Positions 1 to 9,906 are shown, counted from the stretch's first letter. The stretch is DNA of 64,000 nt from Sphingobium abikonense NBRC 16140 (GCF_001598335.1 NZ_BCYT01000014.1:1-64000); one strand, 5' to 3'. Translations and numbers: made by a program. The notes: a model not told the origin generated them from the sequence alone.

Positions 1-184
1 ATGCAAAGCGAGAACCAGGGGCGCTCACCGCGTCGGTGGAGTGGCATCTAGATCCACCAAACGAGTCGGTCAACAGGGAAAACAGCATTATTTCAAAAAA
101 TCTTGCTGCGGCGGGAACCACCCCCATTCCCGGGTAGAAGGCGTCAACGAAAACGGTCCCCACCCCGGACTTTACGAACGGCGA

Positions 185-2572
185 TCAGCCAACAGGCAGA
201 ATGACGACATCATCGGGGGCGTCGCGCAAACGCAGATAGAGCTTTCCGTTCGGAGCAAGAGGCGCCTTGAGCGTGGTCCCCGTATAGCCATGCGCAACCC
301 TTGCGGCGTTCCTCAGCGTCTCTGTAGCCCCGACAGCATCAATCAGAAACAGGTCGCGCCCCCTGATCGAACAGCCATCCTCCGCTGCGCCGCACGCGAC
401 CGCATCGATGCGAGGAAGGCGAGCCAGCGTCACAAGCGGCTGCCAATCGCTCGCCTCTCCGTCATGAACAAGGCGCATCCGCAGTGGTCCGAACAGCCCC
501 GGTCCAAAGGCCGATGGGTCCAGCCGCGCCACAAGAATATGCGCCCCCTCCATTCGTACGTCCTTGCCGGATGTCAGCCGCACCATGTCGCCGCCATCGG
601 CCGCGGCGACTTCAATTATGTCAGCAGATGACAGGCGCGTACCCCCGTCAACCGCGATCGAGAACGTCATCTCACCGGTGTCCGGTAGCAGTGTGTCCGT
701 CGGCAAGATCAGCGCTTTTCCCTGGTCACCCGATGACCCGACCATGACCGTCTTGCCCAAAAGGCGAATTTGCGGGCGCGGCTCGGCGATCTTGACGTTC
801 AGATCGACCTTGCGGCCATCCCGTAGAGCCACCTTGGCGGTCAGGGCGCGGCCCGGCTCTAGCGCCTGCCCGTCTGTCGCCTTCAAAGCCAGCCGGTCGG
901 ACTGGCCTTCCCGCGTCAGACCATCCGGACGCAGCAGGAGGTCACCGAGCACAATATTGTCGACCTGATCCAATCGCTGCCCCACAAGTGTGGCGGTCCG
1001 ATCACCGGCATGGATCGTCAGGCCGTCGAGGCGGCTGGGCTCGGCATAGCTACGAAGGGAGAGAATGGACGGTTCTGCAACGCCCAGATATTTGACCGCC
1101 AATTCAAGCGCCCCTGACCGCCTGTCGGTCAGCGGCAATGTGACGGTGATCGATCCGCTATCTCTGACCTTCCAGCCAAGCGATTGCGCCTGTTCGTCCG
1201 GCCCGCGCAGGGTAATGCTTTCGACACATGCCGGCGCGCCGCCGTTCAGACGAAGCATGTTGTCACGTCCAACCACGAGAGAAGGCTTGTCGCCCTCCAC
1301 CGTCCACCCCTTGTCGTCGGGAAGCTGAACGGTAAAGTCCGGCCCGTCGAAGCGATTGAACCCCCATAGCCCGTGAAGATGTCCGCGGATCGACCCCTGC
1401 ATCGTCCGAAGTTGCGCGCTATCGGCAAAGGCGTAACCGCCACGATCCGCCCGCGAGACCACGGGCACGTCGACCAAGTCCCCTGACCCATGCTTGAGCG
1501 TCAGCTTCATGTCGCGGGCATAAGCCGTGGAATATATCAAGGGCGCGCCTTCTACCGGCAGGACGGCGTCTGGGCGCAGGGCGCAGATGGGACCTTGCGC
1601 GCCGCTGCGCAGTCGTGGCGGACTATCCGCCTCGATGGCAGGCATGGCGACGACCATCACGGATTTGGGCTTCTGAAAAGACGGCGCCGCATTCAGCAAA
1701 AGCTGCATGGCATCCCCTTTCCGAACTGTCAGGGTCGGAAGATAGTCGAATTCAGGGTTGCTGAACGCGCCGAAAATGCGCGCAATATCCCGCGCCACCC
1801 CAATATAGGGGCTATAATAGCCATAGCCCGCCTCCCGCGTAGCGCTCAGCTGAAGCGCAAGGTCGGTCGGCGCCCCGGTCAACGTTTCCGCCATGGAACT
1901 GCTGTGCACATCAGCCAACACAAGCGATTCGCGATTGTCGAGCAGGCAGGCCGCCTGCATCTCGATCACCTTCGACAGACAATCCTCGTTCAGCTTCATG
2001 GAGAGGCTGCGCGCCAAGATGGGCGCCAATGTGCGAAGATATTCCGGGTGCGTATTTTCCTGCGCCTGAATGGCGGCCATGAAACTGTCCAGCCGCGATC
2101 GATCGAGCGATGCCTGATTGAGGTCTTGCGTCGCGCGGACAAATTCGCCGGGTTTACCCCGCACGGCATCGCTCAGCGTCCCTTCCGCCCCGCCGGTATC
2201 TGGCACCAGGAAGAGGACCATCTGACGCGCCCCTTCTGGCACGGTCAGTGTCAGTTCTCGGTCCTTCGCCTTTTTCTTCCAGGTTTCGGCAAACTGCACC
2301 CAGTCCTTGGGCGGCGGATTGGTGGCTCCACGCAGAAAGGCTGACACAAGGATGAAGCGCGCGCCCTGATCCGGCGGCAGGTCCGCGCGAATCGCCAGCC
2401 TGTCTCCCTCGGACAGGCTCGGCACCTGCCCGATCGGCAATGTCTGGTCGCCGCGTGCCACCATGATCCGCAGCGCGGGGCCGGACAGCTCGAACGGAGC
2501 AGGATCGGCGGCGGACAATAAGGGTGACGACGTCATCGCCAGCAAAGCCGCGATCCAGCCAGCAATCGTCAT
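185..2572 (-). CDS. large exported protein of unknown function
   Basis: I do not recognise this family. The reading frame is open further upstream, but the ATG at 2572 is preferred because it starts a typical signal peptide (hydrophobic run TIAGWIAALLAM, then an Ala-rich cleavage region around SAADPAP), giving about 795 residues. The mature part has no membrane segments and looks beta-rich. Two segments, LVGQRLDQVDNIVLG and SIRGRDLFLIDAVG, resemble the start of IPT/TIG-type immunoglobulin-like folds, and a Cys pair lies just before the second. It is probably periplasmic or cell-surface. It is transcribed away from the AraC-family regulator across a 626-bp gap. That it is a coding, exported protein is well supported; the fold is a guess. 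Confidence 0.72.
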   Translation of the reverse strand: MTIAGWIAALLAMTSSPLLSAADPAPFELSGPALRIMVARGDQTLPIGQVPSLSEGDRLAIRADLPPDQGARFILVSAFLRGATNPPPKDWVQFAETWKKKAKDRELTLTVPEGARQMVLFLVPDTGGAEGTLSDAVRGKPGEFVRATQDLNQASLDRSRLDSFMAAIQAQENTHPEYLRTLAPILARSLSMKLNEDCLSKVIEMQAACLLDNRESLVLADVHSSSMAETLTGAPTDLALQLSATREAGYGYYSPYIGVARDIARIFGAFSNPEFDYLPTLTVRKGDAMQLLLNAAPSFQKPKSVMVVAMPAIEADSPPRLRSGAQGPICALRPDAVLPVEGAPLIYSTAYARDMKLTLKHGSGDLVDVPVVSRADRGGYAFADSAQLRTMQGSIRGHLHGLWGFNRFDGPDFTVQLPDDKGWTVEGDKPSLVVGRDNMLRLNGGAPACVESITLRGPDEQAQSLGWKVRDSGSITVTLPLTDRRSGALELAVKYLGVAEPSILSLRSYAEPSRLDGLTIHAGDRTATLVGQRLDQVDNIVLGDLLLRPDGLTREGQSDRLALKATDGQALEPGRALTAKVALRDGRKVDLNVKIAEPRPQIRLLGKTVMVGSSGDQGKALILPTDTLLPDTGEMTFSIAVDGGTRLSSADIIEVAAADGGDMVRLTSGKDVRMEGAHILVARLDPSAFGPGLFGPLRMRLVHDGEASDWQPLVTLARLPRIDAVACGAAEDGCSIRGRDLFLIDAVGATETLRNAARVAHGYTGTTLKAPLAPNGKLYLRLRDAPDDVVILPVG

Positions 2573-2789
2573 CTTGTCGATGGGCAAGCGTATATTCCTG
2601 TCAGTTCGATCGGGCCAAAGGTGCCGGTCCGTTTCCCATATCGTCATGGACAAACCAAGGCGGTGCATAACGCAAAAGGCCGCCGACGAGTTCACCAGCG
2701 GCTAAAGCGTAACGAGCGACTTTTACCCTATGCTGAACGACAGGCCGATATGCGCCTGAATAGCGAGCCTTGGACCAAGACACAAAATC

Positions 2790-2830
2790 CGGCGCTTGCC
2801 CCCGGCACCATGGCCACGGGGCAAGCGCCG
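2790..2830. other. strong 13-bp hairpin in the divergent intergenic region
   Basis: Arms 2790-2802 and 2818-2830 are perfectly complementary (CGGCGCTTGCCCC against its reverse complement), with a 15-nt loop. Read on the minus strand, the stem is followed by GGATTTTGTG, a short T-rich stretch, so it could terminate a leftward transcript. The surrounding gap (2573-3198) lies between two divergent genes and holds no convincing ORF. It must carry both promoters, but no clear -35/-10 pair was identified. Confidence 0.55.
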
Positions 2831-3198
2831 CTTCGAATGGCAGGCGATGGGGGTCGCAGCCATCGCCCGGTTGCCATCAGAAGATTGCATGGCTCTATGT
2901 GCAAAAAGGCGCGAAGAGGTGACGCGTGACGCGGATATGGGCTGAGGACTTCAAGCGGACGGCGGGCTTCGGCCGTTCGAAGCCAGATTTTTCCCCGCTC
3001 TTATCCCAGCCCGTTCCTCGATACGCTCCCTGCTGGCCAATCTTCCACAAGGCCGGCCTTCATTCGGCGGACGACATATTGTCAACGCCAGCCCGTCCTG
3101 CTGACACATGCCGCAGCAAGTTTGAGACAAATTGCCTCACCCTCGCTAAACCACGACAAACTATGCTTAATGGTCGGGGAAAAGGGGGGTCGTCGCCG

Positions 3199-4242
3199 AT
3201 GGACAAACCGGAAATCACGTCTGTGCCATCTTTTGAAATTTGCACTGACGACATGGCGGGGGCCGAAGCGTTGGCGGCATTCCGCCAATCGGTGCAGGAT
3301 GTGTTTGCACTGACCTACTTTGGCGATCAGAGCCATTATCGCCTTCGCCTGTCCGCCTGGCACCTCGGCACCATCATGGCGGGTCGGTTTCAGTCCACCG
3401 CTCTGGCCTTTAATCGGGATGCCGCTCTGGTGGCGACAAGCGGCCTCGACCATCTCCTCGTCCAACTCTACGTCGAAGGCGGCTTTGTCGGTACGGCGGC
3501 AAATCTTCCGGTCGTCGTGACAGCCGGTGATATCGTCATTTTCGATCTGGCTCATGAGTTGAAGACCCAGGCCACGGATTTCGCAAACATATCGGTTTTG
3601 ATACCACGCTCGTTCCTGGCGCATCATGACGAGGATGCGTCCCGTCTCCATGGAAAGGTCCTGCCAGCAAACGGGGCGATGGCAGCGATGCTTGGCAGCT
3701 ATATGCGCGCGCTGGTCGATCGATTGCCGACGCTAACCATGGCGGATGCACGGGTTGCCGCGCGTTCGACCGTCGCCCTGATAACAACCATGCTGGCCGA
3801 CCAAGGCGATGGGATCATGCCAGCCGCCCCGCCGCCCCTGTCGCCCTTCCGCAAAGTCGCGCGGGAGATTGATCGGCGGCTGCGTGATCCTTCGCTCGAC
3901 GCGACGGCCTTGGCACGGACTTTGGGCATGTCACGCGCGACGTTGTATCGAAGCTTTCAGCCTTTTGGAGGCATCGCGGACTATATCCGCCGCCGTCGAT
4001 TGGCCGCTGCGGCGATCATCCTGTCGAGCCCCGCCAATAGTCGGCGAAAGATGGGGGAGATTGCCCGCGATTGCGGATTTGCCAGCGAGTCGGCATTCAG
4101 TCGGGCTTTCAAAAGCGCATTTGGCATCACGGCAGGACAGGCGCGTCAACGCGGCGGAGATTTCTGGTCGCACCCGGACATGCAGAACCAGGACAATCGC
4201 AGTCTCGACTTCGCGCGCTGGATGCGCATGCTTCATCCGTGA
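3199..4242 (+). CDS. AraC-family transcriptional regulator
   Basis: The frame is open from 2926, but the ATG at 3199 is chosen because it follows a purine-rich Shine-Dalgarno (AGGGGGG, about 9 nt upstream) and starts the recognisable domain; the protein is about 347 residues. The N-terminal 200 residues match the AraC-binding-like domain type 2 layout, with a beta-rich effector domain around GDIVIFDLAHELKTQA. The C-terminal 100 residues carry two helix-turn-helix motifs: DATALARTLGMSRATLYRSF and then IARDCGFASESAFSRAFK, the AraC/XylS signature. It is a cytoplasmic DNA-binding regulator with unknown ligand. Neighbours are a divergent exported protein and a convergent enoyl-CoA hydratase; neither is an obvious target. 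Confidence 0.9.
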   Translation: MDKPEITSVPSFEICTDDMAGAEALAAFRQSVQDVFALTYFGDQSHYRLRLSAWHLGTIMAGRFQSTALAFNRDAALVATSGLDHLLVQLYVEGGFVGTAANLPVVVTAGDIVIFDLAHELKTQATDFANISVLIPRSFLAHHDEDASRLHGKVLPANGAMAAMLGSYMRALVDRLPTLTMADARVAARSTVALITTMLADQGDGIMPAAPPPLSPFRKVAREIDRRLRDPSLDATALARTLGMSRATLYRSFQPFGGIADYIRRRRLAAAAIILSSPANSRRKMGEIARDCGFASESAFSRAFKSAFGITAGQARQRGGDFWSHPDMQNQDNRSLDFARWMRMLHP

Positions 4243-4284
4243 CGGAGGACGAGGGTACCTAACACTGCGATCCGCACGGATGCC

Positions 4285-5043
4285 TCAATTCCGCCGGAAC
4301 ACCGGCGGGCGTTTCTCGAAAAAAGCGGTGAAGGCTTCCCGCGCCTCGGGCGAGGCCATGGCCTGTCGAAACAGGTCGGCCTCCTGCGCCATTCTGCTGG
4401 CGAGGGACGCCGGGTCGCCCCGCATCAGCCGGCGCGTCGCGGCGAGAGCCTGGGGTGGTTTGGCGACCAGCGCGGCTGCCTTGGTCCGGGCATGGTCCAG
4501 CAGGCTGTCGCCGGGCACCACAGCCGTGACCAGGCCCGCGCGGTCCGCGGCCTCGGCATCCAGCGGCTCGCCCAGCATCAGCATCGCCGCCGCCTTGGCA
4601 TGGCCCAGAATAGCGGGCGCGAGCAGGCTGGAGCCGGCTTCGGGCACGAGGCCCAGATTGACGAAGGGCATGATGAAGCGCGCGTCAGGCGCGGCATAGA
4701 TCAGGTCGCAGTGCAAGAGCATGGTGGTGCCGACGCCCACCGCCAAACCCTGCACCGCTGCAACCAGCGGCTTGTCGAAGGCCGCAATCGCCTGAATGAA
4801 GTCGAACGCCGCCACCCCCCCTTCGGGACCGGCCCTGAAATCGGCAAGGTCATTGCCGGCGCAAAAGGCGTCCCCCCGGCCGGCGATCAGCACCGCCCCA
4901 ATCGCTTCGCGTGTCGAGGCATCCGTCAGCGCTGCGATCATTGCGCGATACATGGCAGCGGTAAGGGCGTTCTTCTTGTCCGGGCGATCGAGATGGATTT
5001 CCATCACGCCCTGATGTTCGATGATCGCTACATGCTCGCTCAC
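4285..5043 (-). CDS. enoyl-CoA hydratase/isomerase family protein
   Basis: A 252-residue crotonase-fold protein of normal family length. It carries the CoA-binding and oxyanion-hole segment FCAGNDLADF at about residues 60-70 and a second oxyanion/active-site region around GLAVGVGTTMLLHCDL. In the segment FVNLGLVPEAGSSLL a Glu sits where isomerase-like and hydratase members place their catalytic acid. The likely role is hydration or isomerisation of an acyl-CoA in fatty acid or aromatic acid breakdown in the cytoplasm; the exact substrate cannot be read from sequence. It is convergent with the AraC regulator (42-bp gap) and divergent from the SBF-like transporter. Confidence 0.9.
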   Translation of the reverse strand: MSEHVAIIEHQGVMEIHLDRPDKKNALTAAMYRAMIAALTDASTREAIGAVLIAGRGDAFCAGNDLADFRAGPEGGVAAFDFIQAIAAFDKPLVAAVQGLAVGVGTTMLLHCDLIYAAPDARFIMPFVNLGLVPEAGSSLLAPAILGHAKAAAMLMLGEPLDAEAADRAGLVTAVVPGDSLLDHARTKAAALVAKPPQALAATRRLMRGDPASLASRMAQEADLFRQAMASPEAREAFTAFFEKRPPVFRRN

Positions 5044-5141
5044 GCCCGGCCTCTCCCTTGTCTGGTGCCAAGGGGAAATTGTTGGCGCAGTCTAGCGCGC
5101 GCGTCTATCCCCTGCAATCCGATCCCTTTGTGCCAGATTTG

Positions 5142-6137
5142 ATGATGAACCGATTACGACAGGCGCTTGACCCGTTCCTGCTGATGCTGATTGCGACGGT
5201 CGCCCTAGCGTCCATCCTGCCCGCGCGCGGCCAGGGTGCGCGCATGGCCGAGGGCATGGCGGACGCCGGCATCGTCCTGCTTTTTTTTCTGCATGGGGCA
5301 AAATTGTCGCGCGCCGCCATCTGGCAGGGGGCGCGTGCGTGGAAACTTCATGCCGCGACGCTGGCGACCACATTCCTCATCTTTCCGCTGTTGGGATGGT
5401 TGCTCGGCCGGTTCGGCCCTGTGCCAGAAGCCATGCGTCCCGGATTGCTGTTCCTGACCCTGCTGCCATCGACGGTCCAATCTTCCATCGCCTTTACCGC
5501 GATCGCCCGCGGCAATGTCGCCGCCGCGGTCGTCAGCGCATCTTTTTCCAACCTGCTCGGCATTGTCGTGACGCCGCTTTTGGTCGCGCTGCTGATGCAG
5601 CGCGCCGAAAGCGGAAACTTCGTGTCGCTGTCCGCCGTGGAGGGGATCGTACTTCAATTGCTGCTACCCTTCATCCTCGGCCATATGCTGCGTCCGTGGA
5701 TCGGCGGTTTCATCGACCGGCACCGGGCCAAGATCGGGCGCGTCGATCGGGGGTCGATCCTGCTGGTGGTCTATGCCGCTTTCTCCGCTGCGGTCGTGGA
5801 AGGATTGTGGCAGACGGTGTCGCGGGATGAATTGGTGATGCTGGTCGCGGTATCGACCGGTTTGCTGCTCATCATCCTGCTGACCAGTTGGGGCATGGGA
5901 CGGCTGATCGGCCTGTCGCGCGAGGACGCGATCGTGCTGCAATTTTGCGGGTCCAAGAAAAGCCTGGCGTCGGGCGTGCCGATCGCCGGCGTATTGTTTC
6001 CGGCCGCGATGGTGGGGCCGATCCTGTTACCGGTCATGGTCTTTCACCAGCTTCAACTCATCGCCTGCGCCTGGCTGGCACGGCATTATGGGGCGCAGGC
6101 TAATGTGGAGGAAGAGATCGCGGTGGTGAGGGGATGA
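5142..6137 (+). CDS. bile acid:sodium symporter family (SBF-like) transporter
   Basis: A polytopic inner-membrane protein of about 331 residues with roughly ten hydrophobic segments. The frame extends upstream, but the pair of ATGs at 5142/5145 immediately precedes the first hydrophobic segment (DPFLLMLIATVALA), the usual N-terminus of the YfeH/SBF-like branch. Family hallmarks include LLFFLHGAKL in the second helix, TLLPSTVQSSIAFTAIARGN, and the late segment LQFCGSKKSLASGVPIA. Members are predicted sodium-coupled organic anion transporters; the substrate is unknown. The stop overlaps the next gene by 4 bp (ATGA), so the two are probably co-translated. Confidence 0.88.
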   Translation: MMNRLRQALDPFLLMLIATVALASILPARGQGARMAEGMADAGIVLLFFLHGAKLSRAAIWQGARAWKLHAATLATTFLIFPLLGWLLGRFGPVPEAMRPGLLFLTLLPSTVQSSIAFTAIARGNVAAAVVSASFSNLLGIVVTPLLVALLMQRAESGNFVSLSAVEGIVLQLLLPFILGHMLRPWIGGFIDRHRAKIGRVDRGSILLVVYAAFSAAVVEGLWQTVSRDELVMLVAVSTGLLLIILLTSWGMGRLIGLSREDAIVLQFCGSKKSLASGVPIAGVLFPAAMVGPILLPVMVFHQLQLIACAWLARHYGAQANVEEEIAVVRG

Positions 6138-6655
6138 CGATGCGGAACCCAATCCTGACCGACATCGACATGGCGCGCTTCCTGGCGCAGATCGACCTGT
6201 TGGCCAATGCCGTGGTCGCGTCGGGATGGCGCCCGGACTGGATCGTGGGCATCGGGCGCGGCGGACTGGCGCCGGCCACATGGCTCAGCCACGCCTTGGG
6301 ACGGCCGATGCTGTCGGTCGATCTTTCGGCGCAGGTCCCGGCTTTCTCCGACGCTCTGCTCGAAGCGTTGCGGGTGCGGGCGCAGGCCGGCGAACAGTTG
6401 CTGATCGTCGATGACATCAATGACAGCGGTCGCACCATTCTGCGCGTGCGCCGCGCACTCGGGGACGCGGACGCGACTGTGCTGCGCCTGGCCGTGCTGA
6501 TCGACAACAGCCGGTCCGGGGCGCGGGTGGACTATAGCGCAGAGACGATCGACCGCGCGGTAACGAAGGACTGGTTCGTCTTCCCCTGGGAAAAGCCGGC
6601 GAGCGATGCGAACATTCTGGCGGACTGGGGCGAGGAGCCGGACCGCACCGCCTGA
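6134..6655 (+). CDS. phosphoribosyltransferase-domain protein
   Basis: A 173-residue type I PRTase. The PRPP-binding motif IVDDINDSGRT lies at residues 91-101, and WIVGIGRGGLAPA at about 36-48 is the PPi-loop region seen in hypoxanthine/xanthine-guanine PRTases. The C-terminal VFPWEK segment is also typical of xanthine-guanine PRTase-like proteins. It probably salvages a purine base with PRPP, though base specificity is not determined here. Translation is coupled to the upstream transporter through a 4-bp overlap. The pairing suggests a nucleobase or related anion for that transporter, but this is inference only. Confidence 0.87.
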   Translation: MTMRNPILTDIDMARFLAQIDLLANAVVASGWRPDWIVGIGRGGLAPATWLSHALGRPMLSVDLSAQVPAFSDALLEALRVRAQAGEQLLIVDDINDSGRTILRVRRALGDADATVLRLAVLIDNSRSGARVDYSAETIDRAVTKDWFVFPWEKPASDANILADWGEEPDRTA

Positions 6656-6742
6656 CCATCCCGACGCCGATGGCGACAGCTGCATCGACTTTGCACAGAC
6701 GACTGTTATACGGTCGTAAAGCTATAGGATGGAGTAAGGGGC

Positions 6743-8347
6743 ATGGGCGCATATTATGACGCCGTTATCATCGGGGGCGGGCATAATGGCCTGGTCTGCG
6801 CCTTTTACCTGGCGCGCGCAGGCTACAAAGTTCGCATCCTCGAACGCCGCGCGATCGTCGGCGGCGCAGCCGTCACCGAGGAATTTCATCCCGGCTTCCG
6901 CAATTCGACCGCAAGCTACACGGTCAGCTTGCTTCATCCCAGGATCATTCGCGACATGCGGCTGGCCGATCAGGGCTATCGCGTCATCGAACGCCCGGTC
7001 AGCAATTTCCTGCCATTGCCCGACGACAAATATCTGATGCTGGGCGGCGGCATCGCGAAGACGCAGGCGGAGTTCGCGAAGTTCAGTCAGCGCGATGCCG
7101 ACGCCCTGCCTGCTTATTATGCGGCGCTGGAAACGGTGGCGGATGTGCTGCGCTACATGGTGCTGACCTGCCCGCCCAATGTCGACGATGGTCTGACTAT
7201 GATGATTGATGCGCTGCGCCAGGGTCGGCGCTTTGCCGCGCTCTCGATCGAGCAGCAACGTGACGCGCTGGACCTGTTCACCAAATCGGCGCGCGGCTTC
7301 CTGGATAGCTGGTTTGAGTCCGACCCGGTCAAGGCCGCTTTCGGGTTCGACGCGGTCGTCGGAAACTATGCGTCGCCCGATACGCCCGGCAGCGCCTATG
7401 TCCTGCTGCATCATGTGTTCGGTGAGGTGAACGGGAAGAAGGGCGCCTGGGGTCATGTCGCCGGCGGCATGGGATTCATCACCCAGGCTATGGCGCGAAC
7501 CGTGCAGGCTATGGGAGTGGAGATCAGTCTGGACGCGCCCGTCGCGCGTGTGCTGGTCGATGGCGATCGGGCCGTGGGCGTGAGACTGGAAAGCGGAGAG
7601 GCGGTGATGGGCAAAAGGGTCATCGCCAATATCGGACCGAAACTGCTCTACGAAAGACTGATGGACCCGGGCGATCTTCCCGCAGACTTCGTCAGGCGTA
7701 TCAAAAGCTACCGCACGGGGTCGGGCACGTTCCGGATGAATGTCGCCCTGTCCGCCCTGCCCGATTTTCGATGCCTGTCGGGGGAAGGCGTGCATCATCA
7801 GTCAGGCATCATCATTGCCCCCAGCCTGGATTATATGGACCGCGCCTTCATGGACGCGAAGCGCCAAGGCTGGTCGCGCGCGCCCATCGTCGAAATGCTG
7901 ATCCCTTCAACAGTGGATGACAGCCTGGCGCCCGCCGGGTGCCATGTCGCCAGCCTGTTCTGCCAGCAATTCGCGCCCGACCTGCCGGGCGGACGTAGCT
8001 GGGACGACGCGCGAGACGAGGCGGCCGACGCCATCATCGCGACGGTCGATGCCCATGCGCCCGGCTTCGCCGGCAGCGTCATAGCGCGCCAGATACTCTC
8101 CCCGCTCGACCTCGAACGCACATTCGGGCTGGTCGATGGCGATATCATGCATGGGGCGTTGACGCTCGATCAGATGTGGGCGGCCCGGCCGGTGCTGGGC
8201 CACGGCGCCTATCGCGGGCCGGTGCGCGGCCTTTATATGTGCGGGGCCGGGACTCATCCAGGCGGCGGCGTCACCGGCGCGCCTGGCCATAATGCGGCGC
8301 GCGCAATATTGCGGGACGGAGCGATCTTTGGGCGGTGGCGCGGCTGA
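6743..8347 (+). CDS. FAD-dependent NAD(P) oxidoreductase, phytoene desaturase/PYROXD2-like
   Basis: A 534-residue flavoprotein. The N-terminus has the Rossmann dinucleotide motif GGGHNGLVCAFYLARAG with the acidic residue ending strand 2 (ILERR), about residues 10-35. The C-terminus has a second FAD-contact segment, MCGAGTHPGGGVTGAPGHNA, typical of the carotenoid desaturase/PYROXD2 group. A GTAAGGGG stretch just before the ATG can serve as ribosome binding site. No carotenoid genes lie nearby, so a role in carotenoid synthesis is not supported; the substrate is unknown. It is convergent with the efflux operon. Confidence 0.88.
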   Translation: MGAYYDAVIIGGGHNGLVCAFYLARAGYKVRILERRAIVGGAAVTEEFHPGFRNSTASYTVSLLHPRIIRDMRLADQGYRVIERPVSNFLPLPDDKYLMLGGGIAKTQAEFAKFSQRDADALPAYYAALETVADVLRYMVLTCPPNVDDGLTMMIDALRQGRRFAALSIEQQRDALDLFTKSARGFLDSWFESDPVKAAFGFDAVVGNYASPDTPGSAYVLLHHVFGEVNGKKGAWGHVAGGMGFITQAMARTVQAMGVEISLDAPVARVLVDGDRAVGVRLESGEAVMGKRVIANIGPKLLYERLMDPGDLPADFVRRIKSYRTGSGTFRMNVALSALPDFRCLSGEGVHHQSGIIIAPSLDYMDRAFMDAKRQGWSRAPIVEMLIPSTVDDSLAPAGCHVASLFCQQFAPDLPGGRSWDDARDEAADAIIATVDAHAPGFAGSVIARQILSPLDLERTFGLVDGDIMHGALTLDQMWAARPVLGHGAYRGPVRGLYMCGAGTHPGGGVTGAPGHNAARAILRDGAIFGRWRG

Positions 8348-8362
8348 CGCCGCAGCCGATGG

Positions 8363-9892
8363 TCAGTGCGCGGCCGAGGTATCGACCTTGCCCACCGGCT
8401 TTGGCGCCAGCCAGACGATCGCCGCCGCCACGAAAAGGATGATCGCGGAAATGAAGAAGACACGGTCGATGGCGATTACCGTCGCCTCCTGCTCGACGAT
8501 GTTGGCGATCATCTGCCGGATCTGATCGGGCGACAGACCCAGCGATGACAGCAACGACTGGGTCTGTTCAGGCTGAAGCACGCGCGTCATTTCGGCGCGC
8601 GACACGCGCTGGGAATCGCCCCATTCGGTTAGCACCAGGGAGGTCGCGATCGCCGTCGCCATCGTCCGCACGAAATTCTGGAGGCCGGCGGCCGAAGCGG
8701 TTTCGCTGGGCAGCACCGATCCCAAACTGAGCGCCGTCAGCGGAATGAAGAAGAAGGGCAAGGCAAAGCCCTGAATGAACTGCGGCAAGGCCATGCCGTA
8801 AAAGTCGATGCCGCTGGTCCAGTGCGCGCGCCACAGCGACATCATGCCGATCCAGGCGACGGCGCAGGAAATCAGCAGGCGCGGATCGGTCTTTGCCATC
8901 ATTCGCGCGGCGATCGGCGCGGTGAAAAGCGCCGCCATGGCGGTCAGCGCGGTTACGATCCCGGCCCAGGTCGCGGTATAGCCCATCGACACCTGGAGCC
9001 ATTGGGGAATGACGACGATGCTGGCGAAATAGGATCCGAAACATAGGGACAGGGTGAACAGCGCCGAACTGAAGCCCACATGGCGAAACACCCGCAGGTC
9101 GACGACCGGATGCTCTTCTGTCAGTTCCCATATGACGAACACGCAGAAGCCCAGTCCGGCCATGATCGCCAGCGCAATGATCGTAGGATCGGCGAACCAG
9201 TCATGGTCGCGGCCGATGTCCAGCATGATCTGCAGGCAGCCAATCCAGAAGACGAGCAGGCCAAGGCCAACCTTGTCGATCCGCACCTTGGCCGTTTCGG
9301 TTTCCACCGGGCGCAGCAAGGCCTGCGCGGCAAAAACACACAGCACCGCGATCGGCAGGTTGATGAAGAAAATCCAGTGCCAGCTCCAATTGTCGCTGAT
9401 ATATCCCCCGACGATTGGCCCCAGCGCCGGCCCCATCAGCGTCGTCATCGCCCACATGCCCAAGGCGCGATTGCGCGTTTCGGGCGGGAAGATGCGCATC
9501 AGCAGCGTCTGGGACATGGGCATGATCGGGCCGCCGCAAATACCCTGTCCGATGCGACAGGCGACCAGCATGCCAAGCGTTGTCGACAGGCCGCACAGCA
9601 CGGAAAATAGCCCGAAGCCAGCCATGGCCAGGGTGAAGACCCGCACGACACCAAAGCGTTGCGCCAGCCAGCCTGTCAACGGCACGCAAATCGCCTCCGC
9701 CACGGCATAGGAGGTGATGATCCACGTTCCTTGATCGGGGGAAATGCCAAGATTGCCGGCGATATGCGGCACCGACACATTGGCAATGGTCAGATCGAGC
9801 ACCACCATCAGGTTGCTCAGAGCCAGAACCAGCCCCGCCAGCGTCCGGGTGCGCGGCGACAGCCGCGAGAAGATATCGTCGTCGCCCGCCAT
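8363..9892 (-). CDS. emrB: EmrB/QacA-type MFS multidrug efflux permease (DHA2, 14 TM)
   Basis: A 509-residue inner-membrane transporter with about 14 hydrophobic segments. The N-terminal signature LDLTIANVSVPHIAGNLG and the motif-C-like stretch around GPALGPIVGGYISDNWSWHWIF are those of the DHA2 drug:H+ antiporters. It is the last gene of an operon in the order NodT, EmrA, EmrB, starting 14 bp after EmrA ends. With EmrA as periplasmic adaptor and NodT as outer-membrane channel it would form a tripartite pump expelling hydrophobic drugs or uncouplers. Specificity is not readable from sequence. Regulation is most likely by the divergent TetR protein. Confidence 0.93.
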   Translation of the reverse strand: MAGDDDIFSRLSPRTRTLAGLVLALSNLMVVLDLTIANVSVPHIAGNLGISPDQGTWIITSYAVAEAICVPLTGWLAQRFGVVRVFTLAMAGFGLFSVLCGLSTTLGMLVACRIGQGICGGPIMPMSQTLLMRIFPPETRNRALGMWAMTTLMGPALGPIVGGYISDNWSWHWIFFINLPIAVLCVFAAQALLRPVETETAKVRIDKVGLGLLVFWIGCLQIMLDIGRDHDWFADPTIIALAIMAGLGFCVFVIWELTEEHPVVDLRVFRHVGFSSALFTLSLCFGSYFASIVVIPQWLQVSMGYTATWAGIVTALTAMAALFTAPIAARMMAKTDPRLLISCAVAWIGMMSLWRAHWTSGIDFYGMALPQFIQGFALPFFFIPLTALSLGSVLPSETASAAGLQNFVRTMATAIATSLVLTEWGDSQRVSRAEMTRVLQPEQTQSLLSSLGLSPDQIRQMIANIVEQEATVIAIDRVFFISAIILFVAAAIVWLAPKPVGKVDTSAAH

Positions 9893-9906
9893 GCCGCGCG
9901 CCCCTT

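Noticed and set aside
1..184. plus-strand ORF running from 41 to 631 at the left edge
   Set aside because: It overlaps the exported protein gene antisense and has random composition; 1-184 shows no supported feature.
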